Source of the DNA: Gnetum montanum
Taxonomy: Eukaryota; Streptophyta; Gnetopsida; Gnetales; Gnetaceae
Length of the DNA: 64,000 nucleotides
Assembly: GCA_015680685.1 (NCBI GenBank)
Contig: MNCI01018361.1
Span: 159,893-223,892 of the forward strand
Direction of reading: 5' to 3'
Part shown: positions 21,864 to 33,553 of the stretch, piece after piece
Layout: each line of letters starts with the position of its first letter
Position numbering within the stretch: the stretch's first letter is position 1
Notes under the pieces: model-generated
What the model saw: the letters and a program-made list of their open reading frames with translations, nothing else
Database searches by the model: none
What the model was told of the DNA's origin: nothing
Translations under genes and position numbers: made by a program

Positions 21864-23112
21864 TATTCTACATCAATTCTCTACTACAAGAACTCCTCAA
21901 CAAAATGGGGTAGCTAAAAGAAGGAAAAAAATCTTAAACGAGATGGGAGGAACCATATTAAATGATTAAAATCTTCCTCATCACTTCTAGGTCGAGGCCA
22001 TCAACACTGCTTGCTATGTCTCCAATAGATTTATGGTAAGAAGATTTACCTCTAAAAATCCTTAGGAATTATGGACTAGTAGAAAACCATTAGTAGGATA
22101 TTTTCATGTTTTTGGTTCAAAATGTTATATTCTAAATGATAATGATAACTTCAAAAATTTTAATCCCAAAATCAATAAAGGCATTTTGTTAGGATATTCC
22201 CTAGTTAGCAAGGCTTATAAAGTGTTTAACAAAAGGACGAATACTATAGAAGAAACTATAAATGTCAAAATAGATTATCATGACATTACATCTCCTCAAC
22301 CTAATGATGAAGTTATTCCCATTCAAAAATTTTCTAGCATTACTCAAGTGCAAGTTGACAAAATTTTAGAAATTGATAGTAAGTAAGCTGATGAACTCCA
22401 TGAGATATCTCCCACCCAACCGAAGATGCCTAGGTTTAACAAAATTTGCTCTCTAAATGATGTTATTGGGGAAGTTCAAGATGGTGTTCGTACTAGAAGT
22501 CAAATCAAAGAAATTTGCACTTTTTTAGCATACCTCTCCCAACTTGAACCCAAAAAATTTAAGGAAGCCAAAGAAGAGAAAGGATGGATTTCTGATATGC
22601 AAGATGAGCCAAATCAATTTACAAGAAATGATGTATGGGAATTGACACCTAGACCAAATCATAAACCTATTATTGGAACAAAATAGATCTTTATGAACAA
22701 GACCGATGAAAATGTAAACATCATTAAAAATAAGGCTAGATTGGTTGCCAAAGGGTACAACCAACAAGAATGGATTGACTTTGATGAAACCATTGCTCTT
22801 GTTGCTAGGCTAGAATCTATTAGACTTCTTCTAGCTTATGCTAGCATTAAAAATATCAAGCTCTATCAAATGGATGTTAAAAGTTCTTTCTTGAATGGAA
22901 CCATACAAGAAGAAGTTTACATTGAACAACCTAAAGGATTTGTTAATTCCATCAAGCCTAATCATGTTTACAATCTCATGAAAGCTCTCTATGACCTTAA
23001 ACAAGCTCCAAGAGCATGGTATGAAAGACTTTCACAATACCTTATATTGAATGGTTTTGAAAGAGGTAAAGCTAATGTTACTCTATTTTTTAAAAGAGAA
23101 GGTAATGTTACT
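21864..23112 (+). pseudogene. Copia integrase C-terminus and RT N-terminus (element G)
   Basis: The integrase resumes with HQFST.RTPQQNGV near 21875. The catalytic Glu expected just after NGV-A/V reads Lys (AAA near 21916), so the DDE triad is broken. It continues through FGSKCYILN, ..GILLGYS and the connector (22186-22690). RT follows: NKARLVAKGYNQQ near 22729, YQMDVKSSFLNG near 22864, EEVYIEQPKGF near 22912, ALYDLKQAPRAWY near 22984. Stops lie at 22384 and 22684. The reading is cut at 23112 by a GC-rich insert just before the YVDD box. Confidence 0.92.
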
Positions 23113-23653
23113 CGACCGGGGGCATCAACACAGCACCCACCAATGGCTCAAGGAGGGGCGCTGCCCGTATAGCATCCTTGGCATTAGCTATGAGAGCTCC
23201 TAGGGGGAGCTCAGACGACACATCCGACGCACGTCCGCTAGATTCCACCCGGATGCGGGGGATTCCTCGGTGGACCGGAGCAGGCGCGAGGCTCTTCTGC
23301 AAGGGTTTCAACAAGCTGCTAACTTCATGGACACAGAGGAGCATCGTGCCACCCTGGACCTGCTTCATGAGTTGGAGCTACCTCGGTGTGCCTGTCGCCA
23401 GCTGCCGACTCACCCCTANTGTTGGGGGCGCACCCCCCCCTGTTGGGGTGTTTTGGACGTCTGTACGACTCTATGGTTTGGCGGCTCAGCTTGATGTCAT
23501 CCGAGTTTTGATCTTTTGATCTTTTGTGGGTTGCCGGGGCCCCCCCCCTCCCCCTTCGGGGTGGGCCACCCCTAGTCTCCCCCCCGCTTGTACTTGTATA
23601 CTCGTGTACCATACTTTTAGTAATACATTCTCGAACATTCTCTCAAAAAAAAA
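23113..23653 (+). mobile_element. GC-rich insert ending in an A-run (retroposed sequence of unknown source)
   Basis: The base composition switches abruptly from AT-rich copia to CG-rich sequence (CGACCGGGGGC onward, with C-runs near 23437 and 23541). It ends in nine A residues (23645-23653), then copia RT resumes at the strand just before YVDD. The A-tail suggests reverse transcription of a polyadenylated RNA: a 5'-truncated LINE 3' end or a retrocopy. No clear target duplication is visible. The longest open readings (23178-23519 in one frame, 23270-23494 in another) match nothing I recognise. One ambiguous base is at 23419. Confidence 0.65.
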
Positions 23654-24560
23654 TAGTTCAAATTTATGTTGATGATATTATTTTTGGTGACACTAACAAA
23701 ATTCTTTACAAAATATTTGCTAATCTCATGTAGTCTGAATTTGAAATGAGCATGGTGGAAGAACTCAAGAACTTTCTTGGGATTCAAATCTATCAAACAG
23801 TTGATGGAACCTTCATTTGCCAAACCAAATATGTTAAAGATCTCTTGCTCAAATAAAACTTAGCTAATGTTAAAGTTAAAAATACTCCTGGGTGTAAATT
23901 CCAAACTCATCAAAGACAATCAAGGTAAGTCTATTGATCTTAAGCTTTATAGAGGTATGATAGGTAGTCTACTTTATTTAACCACTAGTAGACTAGATAT
24001 AGCTTTAAGCATAGAAATGTATGTAAGATATTAGATAGCTTCAGAGGAGTCTCCTTACAAAGATGTTAAACATATTTTTCCTATTTGAAGGGTACTACTA
24101 ATTGGAGCTTTGGGTATCCAAAGGATTCTCCACTTGATCTTGCTCGATATTGTGATGCAGATTGGGTAGGCTATTTCAATGATCATTAAAGCATGAGTGG
24201 AAATTGTTTCTTTTTAGGAAGAAGTCTTGTTTCTTGGATAACCAAGTAAACGTCTACAAACTTCTCAATACTAGAACTTGAATATATCTCATCTGGGAGT
24301 TATCATGCTCAACTACTTTGGATAAAAGAAACTCTCAAAGATCTACACCCATTTACTATGACAATAAAAGCATCATCCAGATGAAAAAAAATTCCATCCA
24401 ACATTCTTTCACCAAACATATTTACATTCATCATCACTTTATACGAGAACATACTCAACATGGACATATAATGCTAGAGTTTATTAGAATAGAGAGTCAA
24501 CTAGCTGATGCTTTTACAAAACCTCTAAATGAATGACGATTGACTTCTCTATGTAAAGAT
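23654..24560 (+). pseudogene. Copia RT C-terminus and RNase H (element G)
   Basis: The catalytic YVDD lies at 23665-23676 within QIYVDDIIFG. It is followed by FLGIQIYQ near 23776, the CDADWVG-type RNase H start near 24154, the ISSGSYHAQLLW-type motif near 24289, and the C-terminus KHIYIHHHFIRE...QLADAFTKPL near 24415-24530. Several frameshifts and stops occur (23731, 24189, 24248). The order and spacing are normal for copia. Confidence 0.92.
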
Positions 24561-24756
24561 ATGAGGGTAGGAACTTTTCTTGTTAAGTAAGTCTTTCAAT
24601 TTATTCCTATCTTTAAATTAAAAAAAATTATATATATGCACCTATTTAGGGGGAGCTTGGCTTACCTACTTTTTGTTCATGTCAAAAAAGGTGAAGAAGT
24701 AAAGTGCTTATGTACATTATGATTAGACTAACTTGTTTTTTAAAGTTTTGGAAATT

Positions 24757-26017
24757 ACCAAAAAAGGGGAGATTGTTGACCTTTTGGTATCTTAAAACCT
24801 TAAGAAATATGGAGAACAAGGATGCTTGTATGATTTTTGTATTTGTAGGGCAAGAACTTGGATTTGGAGAAAAAAGGTAAGCTTAAAGAAGAAGGACATC
24901 TACAAGGTCTTAAGAAAGCATGCAGGAGCTCAAAGTTCAAGGACAAGGAACGAAGACCTCAAAGCTCAACTCTGATGTTCAAAAGGAAGCCTTAGCATTG
25001 AAGGATTAATTGTAGAGAAGATGTCTCCAAGAAATAGCAAACTTCTTCTAGTAAGTGAAGACGTCTCTCAATAACAATAGATGTCTTAGCTGAAGAATAG
25101 AAGGATTAGTGAAGACTTCTTGAAGAAACAACAGATGTCTACTATTAAGAAAAGATGTCTCCCTAACGATGAAGATGTGTTGATTGAGTTGAAGGCTACT
25201 CAAAAGAAAATGTTTCTTAGAAATAGTAGATGTCTTCCCTATGAAGAAGACATCTCCTCAAATAGGTCGTCCTTGTGGAGAAGATGTCTCCCCCGAATGG
25301 AAGTCTAATGCAGAAAGATGTCACAATTTCAAAGAAGATGCCTCTGGTGACCATTATAGAGCCTTTGCATGACTTTTGAGATGATTTTAGAAACATCATA
25401 GCTATAAGAAGACTTCATTCTCTTGGGGAATATGTAAGTGTTGAATGCAAGTAAGTGTCAACATTAAGCAATCATTGTGCAAATTATTCTATTATATTTG
25501 TGTGCCTCATTTTACTATCTTTTGTACTGTCGTAAGAGATCTGTTGTGTTATACCTCAAAGTGCAAGGACCAACAAATTAGTTGAATCCTTTTCTTGTAA
25601 TTCTTGTTTCTCTTTTATTGCATTGTGGGGCTGATGTGCTTCTTGCGAGAAAACATCATCCTTGAGCTTGTTGGAATCCTACGAGATTGAGTGTTGGTGT
25701 AGCTCCACAACACTTTGGAGCAGACCTTAAGTTGTAAAGGTTTTGGGATCCTAGAAACCACATTTTAATCTTGTCAGGACCTTGTGGGTTTAAGTGGATT
25801 TGTGGCATTAAATCACTCCAAAGTAGATCTTAAAGCTTGTACAGGATGTGGCACCCTTCAAATCACATTTTGAGAGAAAAAAATTCTAGAGGTGTGCTAG
25901 TGAACTACCCTCTGAGTGTGGACTACCCAAGTTGGGATACCACGTTAAATTTGGTGTGTTCTTTGGTTCATAAAATTTTAATTTGGGGAACCAATTCATC
26001 ACCCCCTTCTAAGTTCA
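24757..26017 (+). repeat. Polypurine tract and 3' LTR of copia G
   Basis: AAAAAAGGGGAGA (about 24760-24772) is followed by the LTR, which starts TGTTGACC at 24774 and ends AAGTTCA at 26017. It matches the 5' LTR throughout. Confidence 0.92.
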
Positions 26018-26429
26018 AAAATCCTAAAAAAATGGTTAAAAATATAAAAACCCATAACCTAAAATTCCTTAGGTTAATGTTATCTTCATCATGACTAAAC
26101 TTATAATTGAATGTTTAGAAAATAAATTTTATATGAACTTATGAGTTTTTCTATTAATTTCATACATATTTTAGATATTTTTGCTATATTTTTTACTAGC
26201 CACTAGGTATCTTCTTACTTAATGGCTACTGCATATATACTTGTTTGCATACACTATTACTCTTCACATTTGCTACATGCTAGGATATTGATAGTCTTCA
26301 TGTTTCAAAGTCTCTTGATGAGGTTGCACCTTATTTTATTAGAGGTAATGCATAGAACTTTCTTCCTCTTCATTATACCATATTCATTTTTCTTACTAAT
26401 TCTTAAGGAAATATTTAATTTCTAACTTT
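26018..26429. other. AT-rich remnant of element E, no gene seen
   Basis: The A-rich start (26018-26080) continues the A-rich stretch of element E interrupted at 6729. The rest has only short accidental ORFs. RT and integrase of E are not recognisable. Confidence 0.4.
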
Positions 26430-26760
26430 ACATTAATTTCTCTAATCCATGCCCTTTCCATAATGACAAGGAATTCATTCTTATTGTCATCAACATGATT
26501 CAAAAGAAAGTTTGCAATATATGATGACCCATTAGTAGTGGTCACAATATCAACTTATCTTAGAGATACTTTGATTGATTTATCTACTAGCATTAACTTG
26601 ATATTTCTTTTCTTTAGTATAGGAAAGTTCTAGACTTGGTACATTTCCTTTAAAATGAGATTCATATCTAAACTTGAATCTAATAGAGCTTCACATGGTG
26701 AATGTCTTACAATCTACAACTTAGGAAATCATGTTTTCTTGTTTTCAATGAAAGAAATCT
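26430..26760 (-). pseudogene. Gypsy protease fragment, probably element E
   Basis: Minus-strand reading shows ALLDSSLDMNLI near 26690, then LKKRNIKLMLVDKSIKVSL near 26610 and a TTTNGSSY.ANFL segment near 26540. It aligns with the protease of element A (LLDSRLRVNLIS at 37393 onward, LKKRNILLELANQSIVVSL). The catalytic Asp is present but the following Gly is Ser. It has the orientation expected of E. Confidence 0.65.
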
Positions 26761-27402
26761 TACTTTAATCTAATTATGACTACAAAAGTATAACTATTTT
26801 GACAATAGATTCTACTATCATTTATTTTGTTGACTTCTATTGTTAAACATGAGAAGGCATATTATTTGCATTTTGTATTGCTCCTTATTGAACTTTCAAT
26901 AAATTAGATGGATGACTGAATTCACTCCTTATATTTTCTTCCTAAAGAAAAAGCATTTTGTAAATTTGTACTCAAGACTAAATGGTTTATTATTCACTTA
27001 CATATGAATTGCATAGGTAACGTTTCTTTTTTTGACTAATATGATGGATATGCTTGCATTTAAGATGGAAGTGCAGCATGTGAGAAATTTTGATGTAAAT
27101 GAGATGCATAAGATGATGATTGAGAAGTATTTTCAACATATCTATGATATTCTAGAGGGTAATATTAATATGTAGGAGAAATAGGACTTGTTGAAAACAC
27201 TCTTCATTCTAGAAAATACTTGTAAGGATTAAGCTGGTGGTATGAAAACTATTTTAATGATAATGGAATCGCCAACGACTCTAGAGTTTGCCATTTCTAT
27301 TGATATTGATCCTTTGAATGAGATGCTACTTTGCTTGAATAGTATAAGGTTTTTTTGTAATTACATTATTAATAAAAAAACCTCCCTAACATATGCTTTT
27401 TA
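26761..27402. other. Unassigned AT-rich sequence
   Basis: A plus-strand protein-like stretch (about 27030-27360, one stop) contains MDMLAFKMEVQHVRNFDVNE but matches nothing I recognise. No other structure seen. Confidence 0.3.
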
Positions 27403-27832
27403 ACTAGCTTATATATACAAATTGGTCAAGATGATCTTAAAGAAGATTACATTAACCAAGCCTAATTGCTAGATGAGGAAACAAGATAGATAAAAATGGA
27501 ATCACTCATCCATCCTCTATTTCTCTACCCATTTTCCAATTTAGTTACACCCTCTCAGTCAAGTTTGTTCTATCTTTGTTTATTCAGGGTGTTTTTGATT
27601 TGTTATTTATGTGAGAGATTTATGTTTCAAAAACACCGCAAACAAACAAAGACAGAACAAACTTGACCGAGTGCATATAACTAAATTGGGAAATGGGAAG
27701 AGACATAAAGGATGGATGATTAATTTTATTTTTATCTATCTCATTACCTTGTCTAGTAGTCAAGCTTGATTAACGTAATCTTCTTTAAGATCATCTCAAT
27801 CAATTCATAGATACACACACACACAAGCTAGT
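27403..27832. repeat. Long imperfect inverted repeat (foldback/MITE-like hairpin)
   Basis: The left arm 27403-27598 and right arm 27627-27832 are reverse complements along about 200 bp with scattered mismatches, separated by a loop of about 28 bases. Matching landmarks are ACTAGCTT at the outer ends, AAGATGATCTTAAAGAAGATTAC, GTCAAGTTTGTTC and GTGTTTTTGA beside the loop. It contains no ORF. A transcript would fold into one long hairpin. No convincing flanking duplication was found. Confidence 0.88.
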
Positions 27833-28179
27833 GGAGCTATTTCATAGGCTATGAGTAGAATTAATTTTTTTTAAGTTTTCAATTATCATTATAAAGTACA
27901 TTGTTATAAAATTTAAGTTGTTAAAATAATATCTAGAATATTTTAAAAATATCAAAATTGGAAAACCAACTAATATATATTGGTAAACATAAATTGGTAG
28001 TAATAAAGTGTTTATAATACTTCGTATATGTTGATGAAGGAATACATTACCTAATTACTACAACAAGCATTATAGATGTGTAGAATAGGATTAAGGAAAA
28101 TGCAAAATATAGTGATAAGTGTAAACTCAATATGTCTAATCTTTTAATTAAGGAAAATGATTTTCCTCTATAATTCTAC
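27833..28179. other. AT-rich sequence, nothing recognised
   Basis: No ORF of note, no repeat seen. Confidence 0.4.
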
Positions 28180-30660
28180 TATGGAGATGTTTAGCATCTG
28201 AAATTTTTTTGTATCTCTACAAAGAGAAAGGAGGATAAATCTTTAAAGAGTCAATGGTGTGGACTCTAGATAATGCAACAAACATTAGACTCATAACTTC
28301 TCTTGATCATATGTTAATAGTAGCCTTATCTAGTATCATTCCTTGAGATTTATGAATGGTCATGCTCCATGCCAACCACAATAGTAACTGATGCAATACT
28401 TCTCAAACCATAGGTACAATCAACATATGATGAGGATTACCATTATCAAAGGAACATTTGATGTAAGAGTTAAAATCAACAACAACATATGATGGTAATG
28501 TAGTAGGCTATTTACCAAGATGATACATAATATTGTGAATTGTGCCAAGAGCACCATTTACCAATCTTGATTTTAGCCAAAGGTCAATTATGACTATAAC
28601 CATTTCACCTTCACATATAAGCAAAGATCACTCAATATCATTGTCATCATCATATGAGATTCTAAATCCATGAGGATCTCTATTTGCTATGCGCATAGCA
28701 ACGAGTCTTTGCATTTTTTCAACATCTTCTTATTGTGTGATTAGACTTTATCTTTTGTATCATACAAATGCATTGATTCTTCAAACCCATCTAATCTATT
28801 AGAAGTAAATGGAAAAATCAATCAAGTAGCCAAAAAATTATAGTCTTCATCAAGGTTGTTTCCCTCTCTGATATGCATTAATATTTTCTTGAATCTATGT
28901 TGTTTAGGATTAGTTCTAGACTGATGATAAATTGCATCTAACACAACAAAGGTATCAAAGGATATCCAAACTCTTGCAATATCTAAATTGTTAGGTGCAT
29001 AAGGCACAACATGAAGCATAGGAGGAAGCTCATCCAAATCACCTATGGGTATAATTTATCTTCCTCTAAAAAATTCATTATGATTATCTAGAAAAAATTC
29101 TCTTAATCTTTTATCAATGCTTTGTAATAGTCTTCACCTCATAAAAATTATTTCATTAATTATTATATATCTCACATAGAAAATTCAATGTTTTCTGCTT
29201 ATTTTTGCAAAGGAAGAGAGTTATTTGTATGCATCTATTCTAATTATCAAACTAGAGTGAACGGTTGTTGCATTAATGTTATATGTAGTAGCTTCTGTGG
29301 ATGCCATGACAAGTAAAGCACTATGTTTTTCATGATAGTATTTCATGAAAGCATTGTGAATTGTATCGATAAGAACAAAATTTTCCATACCAGTTGTTCC
29401 CTCGATAATCATTTGTAAAGGAGCAACAACTTGATTTGTTGATTGTGAAAACATCATGTTCCTTATAATTTTATTGTAGCATTTCTTTTTCTTAGCATCC
29501 AACTTATCAGAATCATAGGCACCATAGTCATGGTTAATGATAATCATGGATTGAGATTATTTATTGTTGGAAATAAAGACTATGGTGAACTTTGCCACAT
29601 CCTCTCCCAAATACTATAAACTTCAGTCATGCATCCTATCAACATCTTGTAGGTCAAGCATGTCCAGTTTTGTTCTTTAGAAACAACCTACTAATAAGAG
29701 ATGTCAATTGAGGATTTCAAAATCATACTCTTCATGATCTTGCACTTGGGGAGTTACATCTACCAATTATTTTTCTTCCTCCAAAGCTCACTAGAATTCT
29801 TCTTCAATATTAATCTTTGATGCTTCATACAAATGTTGAACAAAGAGGTATCTCATTTTAATCTCCTCATCATTAGAACCAAGATCTTGCTTTGCATCTC
29901 TAAACAAATAATACAACAACAAAATAGCCCAAAATTATTCAATCCATTTTTGTTTCCCTTACTTTGATGAAATGAGAAACTTAGCATAATATCTCACAAT
30001 AGCATCTAGCTTTAAGTGACGTAAATTCCAAGTTGTCCTTATTCTTCATGTTGCAATTATACTCTCTAAAATCATGCAACAATGATACACCCTCCATTGG
30101 AAGCAAATGTTTTTGATACACAGTAATAATAGTTATGTAGTTTTTACCATCATCTATTTCCTCTAAATTAATAAGAACCTTTTTGTATACCTCCTAAGAA
30201 ACATTGATGGTGTGGAAGACACAAGTGCAATTTACCAAAGGAAGCTCATACAACATGTGATAGACCTGCATAGCACCAAGGTCTCTATCTACAATAGCAT
30301 CCATCATGAATCTTCTATAGACTAATAAAGCATCCTCATGAAGATCCCTTGACTCTAAAACTTGCAACAACATGTCATAAAAAGATTATGATTTCTTCTC
30401 AGATTTAGCTACATATTTCACACTCTATTTTCACTCATATAAATAATGACCTTCTCATAACAACTATACCAATAGCCATTATCATAAAAAAAATTACCAT
30501 TATTAGTCTTTCTCTTACTAACAATGGCATCCAAAGTCACAATATGACTCTCAATCCCATCACAATGATCACGAATATCATCATTACCATTGAACAAACC
30601 ACTATCAAGCCAAAGTGAAAAACTAGTATCTATCACACTAACTTTAACATGAGAGACATT
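28180..30660 (-). pseudogene. PIF1-like DNA helicase, Helitron-type, decayed
   Basis: Reading right to left: an N-terminal part (30660-30200) with LPLVNCTCVFHT-type sequence, the linker ALEEE (about 29800), then the helicase. Motif I is near 29400, where PLQMIIEGTTGMEN replaces the usual Walker A GTAGTGKS. SALLVMASTEATTYNINATTVHS follows near 29270-29320. Further on come DELPP (near 29035), the IYHQS..NPKQ region near 28910, LVNGALGTIHNI near 28540, and LAWSMTIHKSQGM near 28350, then MFVALSR near 28260. This is the motif order of PIF1 helicases, which unwind DNA during rolling-circle Helitron transposition. The Walker Lys is lost and stops are frequent. Helitron termini (5' TC, 3' CTRR with hairpin) were not located, so a free-standing PIF1 pseudogene is possible. 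Confidence 0.8.
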
Positions 30661-31312
30661 ACTACCATCAACAAGGTAAAGCTCACCCTTACTTACCTCT
30701 TCATGACTTATCCATTCATCTTTTGTTCATCTTGATCTTCAACATGTGGCTATTCAATCTCATCAAAGCTTCCAAGTTCAAGTTCCCAAATAGAAGTTCA
30801 CAATTCCAATGGCTTCTCCTCTTCAAAGGAATCATCAACAAGCTCTTCATCCCATTTTGGAGATACTAGCTCAAAAGGTAAACTCTCCTCCATGGCCTTA
30901 ACATCAGATTCATCAAAAACATCATCAAAGAAATCATTTTTTCCCATACCTTAACTAGAATACTCACCTCTCTCCAATGAGATATTCTTAACTTGTCTTA
31001 GAAGCTCCTTTTCCTTACCACAAGGTATAGAATATTTGTAAAAAGAATGAGTATCATACCTTTTAGTACTACCCTTGATCCTCCTTAAAGAAGTCCCTTA
31101 ATATTTTCCACCCTTTTAGCTTTGATCCTTCACTTCCCATGACTTATGAGGTAGGAACTCTTCTTGATTAGCAACATACATCATCTTGGGCTTTGAATAT
31201 CTCTTGGTCCCCTTAATGAAGCTATTGGTTTCCTCCCTTAAAACCTTTGAGTATTGAGCACTCCCTTGCTCAATAAGAGATGCTTGGAAACCCCTTCATC
31301 CTCCTTCCCTTC
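30661..31312 (-). other. Stop-rich coding debris between helicase and gag fragment
   Basis: Minus-strand readings with many stops, acidic and Lys-rich, no recognised domain. It may belong to the retroelement whose gag start is at 31534. Confidence 0.3.
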
Positions 31313-31534
31313 TTAATGACTAGAAGATATTCTCTTAATTCTCCTTAAAATATTTTCCAAGTTAGTCTTGAATTTCTTCATATCCCTTCTTGAAGTTTCT
31401 ATAGAATCTTGATGCTTGTGGAACTTTACATTAGGAAGAACTTCTTGCATTTTTGTCACAAAATCCTTAAAAGAGTTTTTGAATTCTTGAAGCACTTGTT
31501 TAAGCTCTTGATTTATCTTTTTCTTAGGATCCAT
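31313..31534 (-). pseudogene. Gag N-terminal fragment of another retrotransposon (H)
   Basis: An ORF from MDPKKKINQELKQVLQEF to a stop at 31313. It is helical and Lys/Glu-rich, lying just downstream of a tRNA-iMet-type primer site on the same strand (31653-31664). That position identifies it as the start of a retrotransposon gag. The family (Ty3 or copia) is not settled. The rest of the element is not recognisable; helicase debris follows. Confidence 0.5.
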
Positions 31535-31652
31535 ATCTAAAGCAACAAGAATGTTATCCAAAATAAAATGCATAAATATCTACAAAAATATTCCTTTTAT
31601 TCAAAGAAAATACCAAGCTACAACATAAAAGTATGAAAACCTCTAAGCCTTT

Positions 31653-31664
31653 GCTCTAATACCA
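31653..31664 (-). other. Primer binding site, tRNA-iMet type (element H)
   Basis: Minus strand TGGTATTAGAGC, one change from TGGTATCAGAGC. It marks the end of a 5' LTR extending to higher coordinates. Confidence 0.65.
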
Positions 31665-31665
31665 A

Positions 31666-32700
31666 TTTAGTATAAGGGTGGCATCTCAATAGATCCCAAT
31701 AGCACCCAATCCATAACTTCTAAGCAGATCTAGCTTAGAAAATAAGAACAACATAATGAAATGAATAAAAATTTCCTTTTATTAAGAAAATACTCATAAT
31801 ACATAGAAAATACATCAAAGATGAGAAGTCAAGCTTAACTCATAACTCTCCCAAGGATCTTAGAGATCATACTTATTCCCTCTCAATCTTTAATTGCTCA
31901 TCATGGAGCCCAAGATTCAGACAAGATACTTATAATAAGTTCCCTCAACCTCTCTCAAGTTCTCTCCCTTTCTTCTCACTTAATTTTCTTACACAAGATC
32001 TCTTCTTGTACAAGCTCTCCTCCCTCAACTCTCATGAGCTTTCCTTCATGATTATGATCAGGGTTTAACCTTTGGCATCAACAATGATGAATTACATCAA
32101 TATTTATAAGAAACCAAAAGACAAGAAACCTAGAAATATTTCATCAACTCAACTTAAGGTTCTTTCAATGTTTCCCAAGTCTTTGCACCTTTTTCCAAAT
32201 ATTTCCATCTTGATTTAGCTATTTTCATCTTGCTTTGGCTATTTCCTGAAGTGGGATGGGCATTTTTAGAAATTTTTCCATCCATCTGGGTCATCTTTGA
32301 CTTTGCTAGGATATCTCCTATGAAAACCCAACTCTAAGTTGAGATGTCTACTATTTTTCTAAGATGTTCGATCTAGTCCCAAGATGTCCTAGGCTTTGGT
32401 GGAACATCTTGTTCTAAATGTCACTTGCACTATTGGGATGTCTCACCTGGGATGTCCCAAGTCTAGTGGGAATTCTCACCTACCAAGGCTAAATACAAAA
32501 ATTCTTATTTTGATGTCTAGAACCTTCATATGCCTTCAAGCATGTTCCCATAGATCATGGAACCCCCTATATTCATCAAAATGGACCCAAAACACCCAAA
32601 AGCATGCCAAAACATCCTTGAATCATCATTAATAAAATCAACATAATAAGACACAGTAGTCCATGTCTTCTTAAAGCCTAAAACCTACAAAAAATTCATG
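31666..32700 (-). repeat. Probable 5' LTR of element H
   Basis: A stretch with no coding, upstream (minus strand) of the primer site. No second copy lies in the window, so the outer boundary is a guess. Confidence 0.35.
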
Positions 32701-33192
32701 TAGGGTAGAACAAGGAGATTAGAAGAGGTGTCCTTATACCAAATGGTCAATCCTTTCATCTACACATCTTAAAAACCTTGATTTAACTTCCTTGACTTTC
32801 ATTTTGACTTAAGACTTTACCATATAGATTCCTTAATCACCAATCATTACTTAGATTGACTTCCTAATCTCAAAGCTCTTTTTCTTAAACATGAACATGC
32901 TTACAATCATACAAACATACACCCTTCTCCATTCATTAAATTTTAACACACCAAAACTAAAGTAAAGTAATTAACACTATTATAGAAAGTGATACAATTA
33001 ATGAATTATTTCACATGTTTCTACTCTATTTGTGGATTATGCTTCTTACTAAATTTTCTATGAAAGTTCCTTATTGTAGTTATATTCTATTTATCACTTG
33101 TGATTTTTATCTTTATTTCCTATGTAATTCTTAATCCTATAAGTGCAACTCTTTATAGATTTTTGATACTGTACTTTAATTAAGCCTTGAAT
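32701..33192. other. AT-rich sequence, nothing recognised
   Basis: Short ORFs only; no repeat or domain seen. Confidence 0.4.
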
Positions 33193-33360
33193 GAGGTGTT
33201 TTCCTAGTGGTAAAGACTCTTAATTTAAAATCTCCAAGCCATAGGTTTGATTTCAATGGACAATGTTGAGTTATGAACTTCTAATTGGACTATATATCTT
33301 AGGGTGTAGCTATATTATAATTATTTTGGGATTTCAACACCCAACACCACACCCTTTGCT
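33193..33360 (+). repeat. tRNA-derived SINE copy (plus strand)
   Basis: A box-like CCTAGTGG at 33203-33210 and B box-like GGTTTGATTTC at 33244-33254 sit at tRNA spacing, followed by a body with ATTGAGTTA-like sequence (TGTTGAGTTATG near 33265) also present in the inverted neighbour. The right boundary is uncertain. Confidence 0.6.
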
Positions 33361-33389
33361 CACTTGGTTAGCCTTCTTAATATAATTTA

Positions 33390-33553
33390 CCAAAACTAAA
33401 TGATCATACATACCTCCTAGACATAGAGCAAACTTAAAACTTCTATATAACTTAAGCAGAATGTTTTAACTCAATACTACCCATAAGAATTAAACCCATA
33501 ACTTAAAGTTTCTAAATCAAAAGTCTCACCACTAGGCTAATACCTTTTGGAGT
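33390..33553 (-). repeat. tRNA-derived SINE with 16-bp target duplication
   Basis: A 164-bp element on the minus strand: A box region TTAGCCTAGTGGTGAG (near 33525-33541), B box-like GGGTTTAATTC (33488-33498), body ending TTTAGTTTTGG. It is flanked by perfect 16-bp repeats TTCTTAATATAATTTA at 33374-33389 and 33554-33569. The pseudo-tRNA head and long duplication are typical of LINE-mobilised SINEs. Confidence 0.85.

Larger units (their letters stand above)
6730..26017 (+). mobile_element. Ty1/copia LTR retrotransposon G with three nested insertions
   Basis: Two LTRs (6730-7982 and 24774-26017), an initiator-Met-type PBS, and fragments of gag, GAG-pre-integrase, integrase, RT and RNase H in copia order. 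Removing the pararetrovirus, element B and the GC-rich insert leaves about 6.4 kb, a normal copia size. Flanks are AAAAA (6725-6729) and AAAAT (26018-26022), a likely 5-bp target duplication with one change. Every domain carries stops. The LTR length and GAG-pre-integrase wording suggest a SIRE/Maximus-type lineage, which is an inference. Confidence 0.9.

Noticed and set aside
33193-33260. Functional tRNA gene
   Set aside because: A and B boxes are decayed, no cloverleaf can be drawn, and a SINE body follows.
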